Source of the DNA: Lingula anatina
Lineage: Eukaryota > Brachiopoda > Lingulata > Lingulida > Lingulidae
Direction: 5' to 3'
Assembly: GCF_001039355.2 (NCBI RefSeq)
Contig: NW_019775980.1
Location: forward strand, 568,316-632,315
DNA: 64,000 nucleotides
The notes under the pieces are model-generated. The model was not told where the DNA came from. It worked only from the letters and a program-made list of their open reading frames with translations, and made no database searches. The position numbers and the translations under genes are program-made. Shown here piece after piece: positions 46,501 to 61,500 of the stretch (position 1 is its first letter; every line of letters starts with the position of its first letter).

Positions 46501-49500
46501 AATCAGTTTTAGCATTTGGCTAAATTGAGGAGTGTTAGCACCACCCAGATGTTTTCTAAGCTTTCTGCAATAACTTTTACATGTACATTATACTACATTT
46601 TTTAAAAGTGTTTTTGGATTGTGCTGTCATGTTTAGAAAGAGTTATATATTTCAGATTGTGATGGCACTGAGTATTATAGAATCTTATAATCAAATTAAA
46701 AAGTGTAGCTTATAGTTGGATATGATTTCTAAAAAAGTGAAATGGATTTTTATTCAAGTACATGTATAGTACTAGGTCTCATTAAGATTTCATGGCAAAA
46801 AGGCAATAAGGACAGTGAGTCTCTTTCTTAGTATATGAAAATTGATAAAGGTTGTCGCAATAATTTATATTATTATTAGTATTATTATGGTAAAAATGGA
46901 ATTAAGTAGATTAACACCTGTGTTTCAGAACAGAGATAAAGATAATACCAATTTAATAATAATGGTTTTAAGTAATCAGTTTTGTGAAAGTTGATCTGCA
47001 TGTTAGTTTCTGTGTTTCAAGTCTTAGATTCGATTTTTGTCCAATTTAGGTCATATGCAGACTTCTCATACTTTTTATTACTCTCAAAGCAGGGTGCAAA
47101 ACATAATCGTATGGCCACATGCCAAGTTTTGCATGGTCCTAAATAAATGTCCAAAGAAAGTAAAAGGTCATACTTGCCCATTGGGTGTGTGACAGGACTA
47201 GCCAGAGCAAAAATGCATAAAAGTTTAATCTGCACCCTGTTGAAGAACACTGAAGCATGTGCTAGTTGTACTGCTTGTATTGTTACCTGACAATATACCT
47301 GAACATATCTGCTGCTAAATCGTATCCAGATGAACCTGTCTTCAGAACAGTACTCTCTACATTATGGAAGTATAAATATAAAGCTGTCATACTGATTTTC
47401 CTATTTTCCCCAAATGCATATATATAAACTTGAATAAACAGTCTTATTTGCGATGCAAGTTCTTTGTATAAGGCCATGGCATTTGTTCTGATGAATAAAA
47501 GATTTGAAACACTGGGAAAATAATATGGGTATTGTCTAATATGAATTTAAGTGGTATATTCAAGCCAGCTGGTCACACAGAAGTCCTTGCTTGGAAAATT
47601 GACTAATTTCATTAGCTTAAAAGAATAATTGTCTCTTGGAAGATTTGCCAGAGAGACTGACTGTGATTTATTTTTCATATAAAATGTTGGAGGAAATAAG
47701 ATGCAGTTGTGAATATGGTACAAGCAGTTGATTTATATTGGAATTAAGTAGTGCTTTGGGGTTTGATTATTAATTGCATGACAGCCCACATTAACTGTTA
47801 TCTGATTTGTTGCAAATTATATTACGAGCAACACTGGGGCAGATAAAATGATAATTTCAGCATCATTGTGAACATTTATCAATTTATTTCATTATTGGTC
47901 CCTAAAGCATGTGAGAAATTTGCTGAATATATTGATGTTTTTCTGTTTTAAAGTGATAGAGCAAAATGTGTGCAGGTCTTGTGAACCTCTATAATGTTAT
48001 ACATGATGGCAGTTCAATGTTGTCATAGCTGTGATAGTGGAACTAAGTGCCCACCTTTGTATGTTATATAATATATGGTCATTTATGTAGTGGTATGCAC
48101 CTCTTGTACCCAATTATTTGATAATTCTTAGTACATTCTTTTCAGTTTCTGTATCATACCAAATCCTTTTATTGCCCCTTGCCTGTTGTTGCAGTGTTTA
48201 GGACTTTAATGGCCAGAAAATACTGGTAAAGGTTAATCTTTTGATGTCCTTAGTTTTGAGATTTTGGGCATGATGATTTTTTAGACAGCAGCCCTAATTT
48301 ATGGCATTAAAAAAAGAGAAGAGATGTTCCATTGACATACTTTGAAGTGAATTATGTGCTGTACTTTTGTAATTTATCACACGCACCTGAGGTCCGCCTA
48401 CCTTAATATAATCAATTTCATGAAGTGAAGTGTGTGTGTGAACTAGTAGAGTCATCATTGCTTCTTCTGCTTCCTTTAAATATGTATTGCTTTAAATGGA
48501 TGATTATTAATTGGTTTATTAATTTTTTTTTTGAACGATAGTGGAGTGTCACACAAGCATTACAATGAAGAAAGGAAAATGCATACATTTGAGCATTTGT
48601 TCTTTTAAGATTTTTATTCCTCCTTCCCCCCCCCCTCCCGATTTTTGGGTTACTAGTAAATAATTGCTGGTTTTATTCCAGCTAGAAGTTCTTGTTTAAC
48701 CATTTAGTCAAAGCTTTTATGTAAATCAATATTTTAGTGAAAGGGAGAAAATGAACAAAATTTCTAAGGTAAAATCTGCATCCTTAAATTTCTTTAGAGA
48801 ATATTTGTTTAACCATTAGCCAAAATATAATGTATATGAGTGGCAAACAGGCAGATGTATTCTGTGAATTTTTTCCAGAACACCCAGGTCAATTTATTCC
48901 AGTTAGTTGTTGCTGTCAAACTGGGATATGTAGCTGTCCATTGAAGTGGGATGACAAATGCAGTCAGCATTTACTTTGAGCTCCACTTTATGCACAGAAA
49001 CCATAGGATTGTGTTCATTTCCATTCTCTGTCCCATGGGAAAACCCCACTTGTGTAAGCCTAAGCCTCATTTGAAAACACAAAAAGGAAGAGGGGAATGG
49101 ACTCAAGGAGATGAATTATATCAATTCAGTTTGATTTAAAAGCAAGTCTTTTAGGTGACTCATGGTAAACATTTGGTGTCATTTGAAACCAAATGTCACA
49201 TAAAAACTGTTTCACCAGGAATATCTATGAAATGGTATATACAAGTTTATTACACAGTGCAAGATAAATAAATGCCTGCTCTGTATCTGTTCTATATATA
49301 TGTAATCATGCACTAAAACTGAATTAGTACTGTGCATGAGTTTCTTAAAAATAACCAATTGTTCTTTATGTAAGCTGTGGTAGCTAGATATTCAGTGGAC
49401 ATTAATTTCAAATTCAAAATCAACCTTTTATTGCCATCAACTTTATCTTGATTTAATACCAATAATATGCAAGTAACATTTTCTTTTTCATCAAAACAGA

Positions 49501-52500
49501 AAGCAATTTACACGACAATTGCAATATCCGCTCTTGTGAATTATGATTCTAGAGATCTGCTCTCATTGAAAATGCTGTTAATCTACCATTAGCCACTCCC
49601 ACACTCATTGAGGACCATTTTCAGCTTATTGACAAATTATAGGTGTTTGGTATCATTACTGTTTTTTTTTCTTTGCATACAGGCAAGCGATTAATTGAAT
49701 TAAGGCTTGTTGATAAACATCAAATAGGGTTTAGTGGGTGCTTGACAATTATATTGCAATGGGCAATCTATGATTTTATGATATGAACTTGTTCAGCAGA
49801 GAATTTTCACAGATATTGCCTAGTTGTGAAGATATGCTATGATATGTCAGAGATTGAACATGTGTTGCAAACTTGCTTTAAAAGCTGCTCGTTTATTATC
49901 ATGATCTTTAATAATAATTAATATAAAATATAAATAAAATAAAAAATATACTATAGAAAATGTTCAGACATACAATGCACAGGAAGTAGGATGTTGAGCA
50001 TAAGGCACAACAAACCCAAGATTGTAAATTGTATATATTTCATGAAGGTTACATTATTTGAAATGCCCACTTTGCTTTATGTGGTAAAAAGCATCTGAAG
50101 TGTTCATCACAAAATGAAGGGTTTTGACAAGCTTTTTTTTTTCAAAATATGATTACTTGTAAAGCGAAAATTGCTTCACTTTGAATGTGTTAAACATTGG
50201 TTCCATTAGAATCCCTAGGCTAATTTCTACAGGGAGTTAAAGTGAAAGCCAAATAGGAAACATCCCTATTTTCTACAAATCCTATCAAAATAAACAGCTG
50301 GGGACAGGTGGGTTTGTAACCCAAATAGCCCCAGGAGCTGTTCTTTGCTATTTGATTTTTAAAGCAAGTGACTTATGGCTGTAAATGCTTTCCTTTTTGC
50401 CATATATTAGGATCTATCAGAAACTAGAAATATGAAAATAAGAACTTTATAATTTAGAAAATGGAATAAGGCTCAGTTATTTCATTGAATTTTAGGTTAT
50501 GCTCACTACAGCATAATGTTAATAATTAGCAGTAATATGTTGATCAAATGCTTAAGATGGAGAGGGTGCTTAAGAAAACCCACATTTTTGATCAGTGTAG
50601 GTAAACAAAGCAAAATATTGATAAATAACAATAATAAACACCAGTACACATCTAAGCAAATTTTTTATTTCATATAATATATATAATATAATGTTTATTG
50701 TCAAAACAAGCTTTATGTATGAAATGCATTAGGGTTATGATGGAATGCATGTTAACCTCTAGCATATCTATATTAGTAAATACGATAACATATGTTACGG
50801 CCTATATTAACCCTGATAGTTTACCAGCTAATGAACTTTCCAGATCTGAGAGGTGGAGATTTTTCAGTATTCTGCATACCAGATCACACAGCCAAACCCT
50901 ATCTGAGCTTCAGGTTGTTGCAAGTTAGGTTCTGTAGATATACCTGCTGAATACATTACTATCGTTGTTCTTGAAGGTATTCAAAATATCTGCTGACGTA
51001 ACACAATGTGTTTTTTTTTCTTTTTGTCTTATGTGTTGTAATTAGATGTCTGGTTTAAAACGTGACTGTTGCAAAGCCCCCCCCCCAATTCCCTCTCCAT
51101 TCCACATACACGTATCACATTTTAAAATGTACATAAGAAAAAAATGCTTTAAATTATAAGCACTATGTATTACTACATTTGTTTACCCCATGAGGTCATA
51201 AGAATCTCAAGAGAAGGTAACGTTGTTCTCAAGCAATTAGTGCATTTCTGAAGGGACTAACTTTTTGTCCACTGCTCCAAGGAGTAGCCTGTTACCTGAG
51301 GTATATAGTAGCAGGCATGCCACTGGGTGCAGCACTTCAAAGCTTTCTTGGAAGAGTTTTTTCTTGTCCCTTCTTTGCTCTAGGATGTTGTGGTTACTTC
51401 ATTTGACCTGACTGACTTTCTACAATAATGATAAGACTGAATGTCATCTTCCTGAGATATGATTCTTCAGTAAACATTAGCACCATGCATTATTTTTAAA
51501 AAATTCATGAGCAGCTATTTGAGACAGTATCAGTATCCCTTTTTAGTGACAGAAAAATTTATTGTCAGTTGCATCTTCATTAGTGGAATGTTTCTTCATT
51601 ACTGTGCAACAACCTGGCTTTTATATTTATAATTTATTGGCAGTAATCTAGAAAGGCAGTGTATTTTGCTTGAAATAGATGGAAATAAAGATTTAGTTAA
51701 ATAAGTTTCTATGAAAAAAAATAAAAAAAATGGCTATAGATAGACTGAAGAGGTAACAATATGGATATCAACTATGAGAGTCATCTGAGAGCCTTGTGAC
51801 TAAGCATAAGTTGAGTGAGATTTCACAAGGGTGGAGCAATGATTATATAAATGATTAACATCAGAATTTATATTGTTTTTTCTTTAGTTTTGTAGAATTC
51901 CAGTCTATAGCACAACAGTCTAGTGTCTCAATTGACCATGTTTTGTGTGTCACTTTTATAACGCTTTTTAAGACTACATTTCTAGCAATGAAAAGTTAAT
52001 CCTAGGGTACCTCATTCATATTTTCATACATTTTTGAGACTGGTTTGATTCCCATTGCAATATTTTAATTTTTGCGCCTTTGACTCCTGCTGAGCATACC
52101 AGACGATGTCTTAAAGATTAAGTAGTTGACTCCAGCAAAAACACATTAACAGTTCCTCGGTTTAAGCCAAAAACAAGACCAAATAATAAACAGGTACCAC
52201 TTAATGGAAAGAAATCCTCTAACCTATGGCATACACATATAAAAAATTAGAATTTTCATTTGTGTATTGCAACACAAATCCTTTATGATGCGCTTGCGTG
52301 TACACAATAATGGAAACTGTGAATGTTTTATTAAGAGACTCTATAATAAATCTTTTTTGATTTTCTCTGAATGTGTGACAGCCCATCTATTTGGAAAATG
52401 GTGAAATGTTAATTAAAAAAGCATTGCTTTGCAGTAGGAGACAATCTGTCAGAATATCTATTTCAAATAGACTTTTTGAAAGTATTGAAAGAAATCAGCA

Positions 52501-55500
52501 TGAGAAACGATAAGGTGCCCAGATGGATGATGAAAGCACTTAGCTATGTGTCATTTTCAAAGTGTTCTCAGAGGATTTATTGAAGGAGAACAGCAAGACC
52601 ACAAGAAAACTGATGAATTGATGTTTCTTGGTGCATGTGTTGATAGTAGGTGAAGACTACTAGGAATTTATTTAGTTCCATTTCCTGAGTTTTCTACAAT
52701 CAGAAGATGGGTTATTTACTCCTAACCAATTTCACACTGATACAAGAAAAAATCAGTTATTGTTTTTCTAGTACAGACTTATTTCAGATTTTATAAGTTA
52801 TTATGAAAGCTGATTTTTTTTTTACTTTATGTCAAACTTGAGCTCAGTGCCCCATGCAAAAACCATTTAAATGTTTTTTGATTTTAGTAGGCTCATTTAT
52901 CTTAGCTGTTTTTAAGTCATTATTTTTCAAGTTTCAAGGTACAGTAGCAAGCTTAATATTATAAATAAAGAACATTAGATATATTGCTGTTTTTATCAGT
53001 GAAATAAAACAGTAGGGGTTACTAACTATACACTTAGACTGGGTTCCTGAAAATTTAGATGGATCCATCTGGATCGACCTAACTCCCTGGGGGTTCGCAC
53101 AAAATTGTTGTCAGCTTCCGGGAGCTTAGCTTGCATAAAAGTTAATTACCCCCTTACAGCTTTTAGTTGGCAGTCAAACATTTAAGCCGGTTAAGCTGAC
53201 AACAATCTAGTCAGACTTCCCAGGGGGATAGATTGATCTAAATATCTGTGGGAATAGCCTCTAAGTTAAGAATACAAGCCACCTGTTTACACCTGCACAT
53301 GTAATCAAGATGTTACGAAATACTTGCTCATGTTTATGTGGGTACATGGTGTAGGTAATGAGTTACCTAATTCTGATACAACCACACTGAGGGAGTTGCA
53401 AACCTGAGGTAGAGTTCAGACATGAGCTTTTTCTATGGAAACACAAAATTCCACATTTTTTAATTACACCTAGGCTCATGTCTATAAGTTGGACTAAACA
53501 AAATAGAGTTGATTTGATTTGTTTTAGCCAAATTTAAACCATTTGGAGAAAAAAATGATGAAAAAGTTGCGATTTGGCTGAGCGAAAAAAAAATTGCTGG
53601 CGCTACCCCAACACATCAACATTGTCAGACAAGGGGTATAGTCACAGCTGCTTTGTTAATTAGACCCCCCCCCCCCCCCCCCCAACAAGTTGTGCCTGCC
53701 AGCCTGGACAAAATTACCAAATTTGGTAATGTTCATGATGCTAGTGAGGAATTTTGGACAATTATGGCTGTGCAAAATGCAGTTTGATTTTCCTTTTAAT
53801 AGATTCCATGAATCATTGTGTGAAGCAAATCCTTCAAAAAACTGATGATGAATTAAAATTGATAAAAAGGAAGAAATGAGGAGTAAGATTGCTGGGCTAA
53901 CAAATTTATCAACACTATTGTTTGATTTTGACTTAATTTATTCATAATTGATATTTTATATAATTTTTGAATATATAAAACTGTATATTTCAGGCTGATT
54001 TTCCTCTCCGTGTGTTATGAGCTGATAGATTTCGACCAACCAACTGACTGTACAGGGGATCTGGGAAAAGGTCTACTCGGCTACATCGCCATTTTAGTTT
54101 TTAGCGTGGCATTTGAAATCCTGATAGCATGGGTCAGCACCAGAGGCACAATACTGGATGTCAGACCCAGGTCCATCATGCCGTACCTGCTATATGCCAG
54201 GCTGGGTAAGGTTAAGTCAGAGTTAGACTGGGTTCCCACAGATTTAGATCGATCCATCTGGATCGACCTAACTCCCTGGGCGTTCACATTAAATTGCTGT
54301 CAGGCGAGCGCGCACGAAAGTTAATTACCGCCTTATAGCTTTTAGTAGGCAGGACAGACATTTAAGCCAGCTAAGCTGACAGCTATCTAGTGAGACTCCC
54401 CCTGGGGATAGATCGATCTAAAAATCTATGGGAATGCAGTCTAAGGGGATGGGAGGATTAGTCATATAAATGTTATAAACATTATAATGATGAAAAGATC
54501 AAGCCTGTGATTTTTTCATACTATCAGCAAATTGTATTTATGCATTTTAAAATGTTTCAAGAAAGGTAGTGCAGTAATATTTAAGTCTGTTTAGTCATTT
54601 ATCAAGATCTTGTGTGCCTGTAAATTTTTGAAGTCTGACTCACTTTAGTATACATTTCAACTTCAGTTATGCTGAAAGTACAAGAAAAATCAAATCATGC
54701 ATCAGTTAAGGGTATCAAGATTGAGAATTTGCAATTTATTTATATACAGTAAAGGTATTTTGCCAAAGCAGTATTATAGTTGGAACATGTCTGGTCTATA
54801 TTTCAGTTGTTCTGCTGGCAGAACTTGGCTGGATAATCTACGGCGCCATCTGGATGGCCAGCAGCTACGACACCTGCCCAGACTCCGCAACCAAGCAAGC
54901 AAGTCTTGGTAAGAGCTCTGTCAATATAATATCAGAAAATTTACACACAACACCTACACAAAAAAGAGCGTGCTGTGAAATGTTCATGTAGGGAAGCTCT
55001 GATTGATAAAAGGATCTACAGAGACTACAGTATTACATAAGAGAAATTTATTTTCCTGGGGTTTATCAGCTTTGGAATTTAAATGAGCAAAGAAATTGTG
55101 TGGAAGTGTTACCACTGCCTGATATGGTGTATGTTTGTAGAGCAAGGGGAATGTTTTATGGATGTTTTGTTAAAAGGAAGGGTTAAATTATTCCCTACTT
55201 AACGTGCTCACAGTTTCCTTTATGAAATAAGGGTATGCTGGTGCAGGAAGATAGGAGTAAATTACCCTAAATGTAATGCTATTTTTTAATTGTAATGGTA
55301 TGTTTATGATTGTTGTTTTGATAAATACCTTTTTTACTGTTTCTCGATGTTTGCTGAAAATAGAAAAAAAATCAGTGCATGTGATCGGAAATTTTTTTCT
55401 TGCTGTATTTTTCAAGAAATTTGTGTGTGTGTTCGAAGATATATGAGAAAATTGAATTTTGAGGGTCTGGTTTGGTTAATCCTCTGTGTGTTGGGGNNNN

Positions 55501-58500
55501 NNNNNNNNNNNNNNNNNNNNNNNNNNNNNNNNNNNNNNNNNNNNNNNNNNNNNNNNNNNNNNNNNNNNNNNNNNNNNNNNNNNNNNNNNNNNNNNNNNNN
55601 NNNNNNNNNNNNNNNNNNNNNNNNNNNNNNNNNNNNNNNNNNNNNNNNNNNNNNNNNNNNNNNNNNNNNNNNNNNNNNNNNNNNNNNNNNNNNNNNNNNN
55701 NNNNNNNNNNNNNNNNNNNNNNNNNNNNNNNNNNNNNNNNNNNNNNNNNNNNNNNNNNNNNNNNNNNNNNNNNNNNNNNNNNNNNNNNNTATATTTCAGG
55801 CTGATTTTCCTCTCCGTGTGTTATGAGCTGATAGATTTCGACCAACCAACTGACTGTACAGGGGATCTGGGAAAAGGTCTACTCGGCTACATCGCCATTT
55901 TAGTTTTTAGCGTGGCATTTGAAATCCTGATAGCATGGGTCAGCACCAGAGGCACAATACTGGATGTCAGACCCAGGTCCATCATGCCGTACCTGCTATA
56001 TGCCAGGCTGGGTAAGGTTAAGTCAGAGTTAGACTGGGTTCCCACAGATTTAGATCGATCCATCTGGATCGACCTAACTCCCTGGGCGTTCACATTAAAT
56101 TGCTGTCAGGCGAGCGCGCACGAAAGTTAATTACCGCCTTATAGCTTTTAGTAGGCAGGACAGACATTTAAGCCAGCTAAGCTGACAGCTATCTAGTGAG
56201 ACTCCCCCTGGGGATAGATCGATCTAAAAATCTATGGGAATGCAGTCTAAGGGGATGGGAGGATTAGTCATATAAATGTTATAAACATTATAATGATGAA
56301 AAGATCAAGCCTGTGATTTTTTCATACTATCAGCAAATTGTATTTATGCATTTTAAAATGTTTCAAGAAAGGTAGTGCAGTAATATTTAAGTCTGTTTAG
56401 TCATTTATCAAGATCTTGTGTGCCTGTAAATTTTTGAAGTCTGACTCACTTTAGTATACATTTCAACTTCAGTTATGCTGAAAGTACAAGAAAAATCAAA
56501 TCATGCATCAGTTAAGGGTATCAAGATTGAGAATTTGCAATTTATTTATATACAGTAAAGGTATTTTGCCAAAGCAGTATTATAGTTGGAACATGTCTGG
56601 TCTATATTTCAGTTGTTCTGCTGGCAGAACTTGGCTGGATTATCTACGGCGCCATCTGGATGGCCAGCAGCTACGACACCTGCCCAGACTCCGCAACCAA
56701 GCAAGCAAGTCTTGGTAAGAGCTCTGTCAATATAATATCAGAAAATTTACACACAACACCTACACAAAAAAAGAGCTGCTGTGAAATGTTCATGTAGGGA
56801 AGCACTGATTGATAAAAGGATATACAGAGACTACAGTATTGCATAAGAGAAATTTATTTTCCTGGGGTTTATCAGCTTTGGAATTTAAATGAGCAAAGAA
56901 ATTGCGTGGAAGTGTTACCACTGCCTGATTTGGTGTATGTTTTTGGAGCAAGGGGAATGTTTTATGGATGTTCTGATAAAATTAAGGGTTAAATTATTCC
57001 CTACTCAACGTGCTCACAGTTTCCTTTATGAAATAAGGGTATGCTGGTGCAGGAAGATAGGAGTAAATTACCCTAAATGTAATGTTATTTTTTAATTGTA
57101 ATGATATGTTTATGATTGTTGTTTTGATAAATACCTTTTTTTACTGTGCCTCAATTTTTGCTGAAAATAGAAAAAAACAGTGCATGTGATTGGAAAGTTT
57201 TTTCTTGCTATATTTTTCAAGAAATTTGTGTGTGTTTGAAGATATATGAGAAAATTGAATTTTGAGGGTCTGGTGTGGTTAATCCTCTGTGTGTTTGGGG
57301 GGGGGGGGGCAGGGAGGACAGCACAGGCAGCATGTTGAATGGCATTTACAGTTTGCACATGTTTGCTGTTCAAGTAACACTAGATTAAAAATGCACTGGA
57401 AGTGACATAATTTGTTTTAGCTGTTTTAATGTACCAACTTCAATCCCTTTGACAGCACTTGGCACACTCATTTCATTAGTTTGCATGTTGAGACTAATTA
57501 TCCCCAGTTTAATTTTTAGTGTTTTATAATAGTTTATTATTATTTTTTTAAATATTCTACAGTGTTTGCTAGTTTTTCATCATTTGATTACGTAGTGTTG
57601 ACATTATTATTTTCCCTAGCAACAATACCTTACCTAGTACGAATATTTAAAAAAGAAAAAAAAATTAAATGCAAAAAGCCATGCACATTATGCACAGGAA
57701 AAGGATTTTCATTTACTTTGTATGTTTTGCAACCTTTGTTCTCAAGAGTATATATATATATAATGCCGGGGAAAACTGATCAACAGTTTTGTGCTATGTG
57801 AACCAGATAACTATAGCATATTGACATGTCCTTTCTAAGATATTGAGTAAGCTTCAAAATCATTGTACTATTCTGGCATGTTCCTTGTGATTGCAGAAAG
57901 ATCACTACTGGTAGTAGATTAATAGTTTGTGCTGCATTCTTTGATTGTGCACTTACCTGTTCTATAATATAATTGTATGTATCATTCATATACATGTTTG
58001 TAGTTGTTCTGTGCCAATACCACTTTCAGAAAATGTCACCAAAAGGGCACTTTTGGGTAAGTGTATGTAACCGTGGACTTGTGGATCTGCATTTGTATTC
58101 AATATCCAGGTGTTCAGCCTCTTGTTCCTGTATGCTCCATCTTTTGCTAGTTCAGAATAGTTCAGAATGATCAAATTTTTTAACCATAATTACCATATTG
58201 TTGGAGAGCTGGTAGCATTTACTTAAATTTGTACAATCCTTCCGCTTAAATGATATATTTTGGTGTCCTTGGGTTTCTTGGCTATCGGGGAATTGCTTTA
58301 AAATCAAATTTAGAACCTTTGTGCTTGTGATCTAATATTGTCTTTATAAGTCTATAAGACTACTTTAAGTTTATAAGACTATATATAGTCTAATATAAGT
58401 CTTTATCTTACACAAATATTTCATTCATCCTATAACGAATTTGAATCGGACTCTTAGAAATCTCAGTATAGCGTTTTGTTATCAAAGTAATATAACAGGC

Positions 58501-61500
58501 TTTAATCAGTGGTCTTGAATAAGACAGATTTTAGTAATCCAAATACTTGTTCTTCTTTGTAAATAATACTTCAGCATAGTGTGATTTAACAGTTCATCGC
58601 CACAGCCTGTGTGAATTTTCATCAAATATTTACTTTCTACTTATTATTGATTTAGGTGTGCTCCATTAGTAGCATTCCTCTGCTATTTCAAAATTCTCTT
58701 TTCCTGTCTTTTTGGAAAAAAAATCAGATAAAGAACGCTAATGCTAGATCAATACAGATATAAATCTGTCTTAATCCAATTTTATTCACAATTTCAAAGT
58801 TAATATTTCCTCATATAACTATGCATCATTTGTCTTTGTTTTTTACTTTGCTGTGGACTCTTCCTTGACCTCGATATAGAGATCAACATTTTACATATGA
58901 TATGCTTTATTGACACATCACTAAGCACATACATCAGAATCACACCAACAGTATTGTTGTCTAGAATTTCATCTCTATTGATTTTATGATTGCCCAATGA
59001 TACACCGAGGACATATTATAGCTAAAAGACTGATGCTTAGCTTGTGTACATGTTTTAGCTTTTGTATCTTCAAGGTGTCCAGTTGCTATACAGTCACCTT
59101 TGATATCTTTACTGAACATGGTGATAAAGATATAAGGAACATTTTCAATAAATTTTGTAATTTTTTTGGATATTGTACGTAACAGTTACTGTTAACACTA
59201 GCAATTTTTTACCTACAGCAATGATATGCTTTGGCATGTGCATGATAAATGAATCTTGAATATAAAGAATTGAACTTATGCAAAAGAAATTGGGCACATT
59301 CAAAAGAAATTAACTTTTAAAAAAATTCTGTTCAGTAAACTTGATTCTCTTCAAGAGTAGTATTCACCTTGTAGTCACCAACCCTCTTCCCACTCCCCTA
59401 TTAGATTTTAAGTGTGTACCAGTTAACCTCTTCCATATTAGCCACTTAAAAATTACAATAGCAGTGGTGAACCTGTTAGAAATCCTCAAATTACTGATAA
59501 TCTCAAACAGTCAGCCTTCCTACCACAATATGAGAACACAATATGCGAGTGCTCCTTTTAATCCTTCGGCCTTGCAGTTGCATGCAGTCTTAGTAATTTA
59601 TACTTTCAGATGTGTACCTTTAGAGATGATAGCACATTTCACATAGTGTTTTATGATGACAGTAACTTACTCCTACTTGTTTGTGGTTGTTTTGTTTTGC
59701 TTTGCTTTTGCTTTTAATCAAAATGGTGATTAATGATATAAGTTTAACTAATCAGGATTATCAGACTATGGGAAATGTAGTGATTTTTTAGTAAAAAAAG
59801 ATCTGAAATTGACGCCAATGCACACATGATATTATGCACTCTTTTGGTTACTGAGGGCTATTTTCTTCTGGTTAAACTAATCAGTTATCTCACAAGTGGG
59901 TGTGTAATTAATTGCATGCATCAGTTTGGAGGGATAAATTTTTATCTTTAATGTACATCATTGATAATACTTAGCATCAGCTATGTGATGCCTTGCTATT
60001 CAGGCACTTACACCAATTTTACTGTCTTATTAGGTCTTTCTTTGTCTAGATAATTGAAATATGAGAACGAGTGAAGAATTTTTTATGCTTAGATGCACAG
60101 CTGTCATTTTTGCCAGATAGTGTAATAATTATTAATTTCCAGCCATTAAAAACACATCAGTAATTGTCCAGTGAATGTGTTTAAGTGATAGTTTCGAATT
60201 TGCCCACTTCAGAAAGTGAAATGTTGATGATGTTTACCACTTATGAATTTCAATTAATTTTCAGGTATTTTAATCACCAGCTGGCTGATATTAGGACTTG
60301 TTCTAATCTCCATTTTCTGTGTATTTGATTCTGGTGGAGCTGCCTACGTCAAATATACCAAGTATAATTCCTCTCTACGACAGCAACGGAGCTGGAGGAA
60401 GCGGTAAGAATGATATGAGTATTCTAGCAAGCCCCCCACAGCCATTTGTTCTATCAGTTAAATCTTCTCCTCAATACATGTAAATGCATTGTGCAATCAA
60501 ACACTATTTGTAGTGACATTTGCCTGCATGTAGTCAGTGAAGCTAGTCGAACAGTGATTAAGTCAGTCATACCTTTTCGCATTCAAAAATTAGACAAGAC
60601 AGTTAGAAATTGACTTTGACTTTTTTGTACTCTTCTGTTTGCTGTTTTGAGAATCGTTAATGGTTAAAGCAAAATGTCAATATTACCTAATATAGGGAAG
60701 TCATTTTTTGCAGTTAAGAGAATTGAATTANAATCTACGGCGCCATCTGGATGGCCAGCAGCTACGACACCTGCCCAGACTCCGCAACCAAGCAAGCAAG
60801 TCTTGGTAAGAGCTCTGTCAATATAATATCAGAAAATTTACACACAACACCCACACAAAAAAGAGCGTGCTGTGAAATGTTCATGTAGGGAAGCTCTGAT
60901 TGATAAAAGGATCTACAGAGACTACAGTATTACATAAGAGAAATTTATTTTCCTGGGGTTTATCAGCTTTGGAATTTAAATGAGCAAAGAAATTGTGTGG
61001 AAGTGTTACCACTGCCTGATATGGTGTATGTTTGTAGAGCAAGGGGAATGTTTTATGGATGTTTTGTTAAAAGGAAGGGTTAAATTATTCCCTACTTAAC
61101 GTGCTCACAGTTTCCTTTATGAAATAAGGGTATGCTGGTGCAGGAAGATAGGAGTAAATTACCCTAAATGTAATGCTATTTTTTAATTGTAATGGTATGT
61201 TTATGATTGTTGTTTTGATAAATACCTTTTTTACTGTTTCTCGATGTTTGCTGAAAATAGAAAAAAAATCAGTGCATGTGATCGGAAATTTTTTTCTTGC
61301 TGTATTTTTCAAGAAATTTGTGTGTGTGTTCGAAGATATATGAGAAAATTGAATTTTGAGGGTCTGGTTTGGTTAATCCTCTGTGTGTTGGGGGAGGGGG
61401 GGGGGGCAGGGAGGACAGCACAGGCAGCATGTTGAATGGCATTTACAGTTTGCACATGTTTGCTGTTCAAGTAACACTAGATTAAAAATGCACTGGAAGT

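Larger units (their letters stand above)
43610..53993. other. DAGL intron 1
   Basis: About 10.4 kb as assembled, or about 8.6 kb once the repeated 1811 bp is removed. I find no nested exon. Simple runs include a C-rich stretch near 48626-48638, poly-C at 51079-51086 and poly-C at 53665-53683. One GATCGATC MITE lies at 53034. Confidence 0.6.

Noticed and set aside
44334-47477. Duplicated short open frames (for example 44334-44540 and 46146-46352) as a gene family
   Set aside because: They are identical because the underlying 1811 bp is an assembly repeat within an intron.
55486-56130. Long open frame spanning the N run and DAGL exon 2
   Set aside because: It exists only because unknown bases contain no stop codons, and it reads through the exon 2 donor into intron and MITE sequence.
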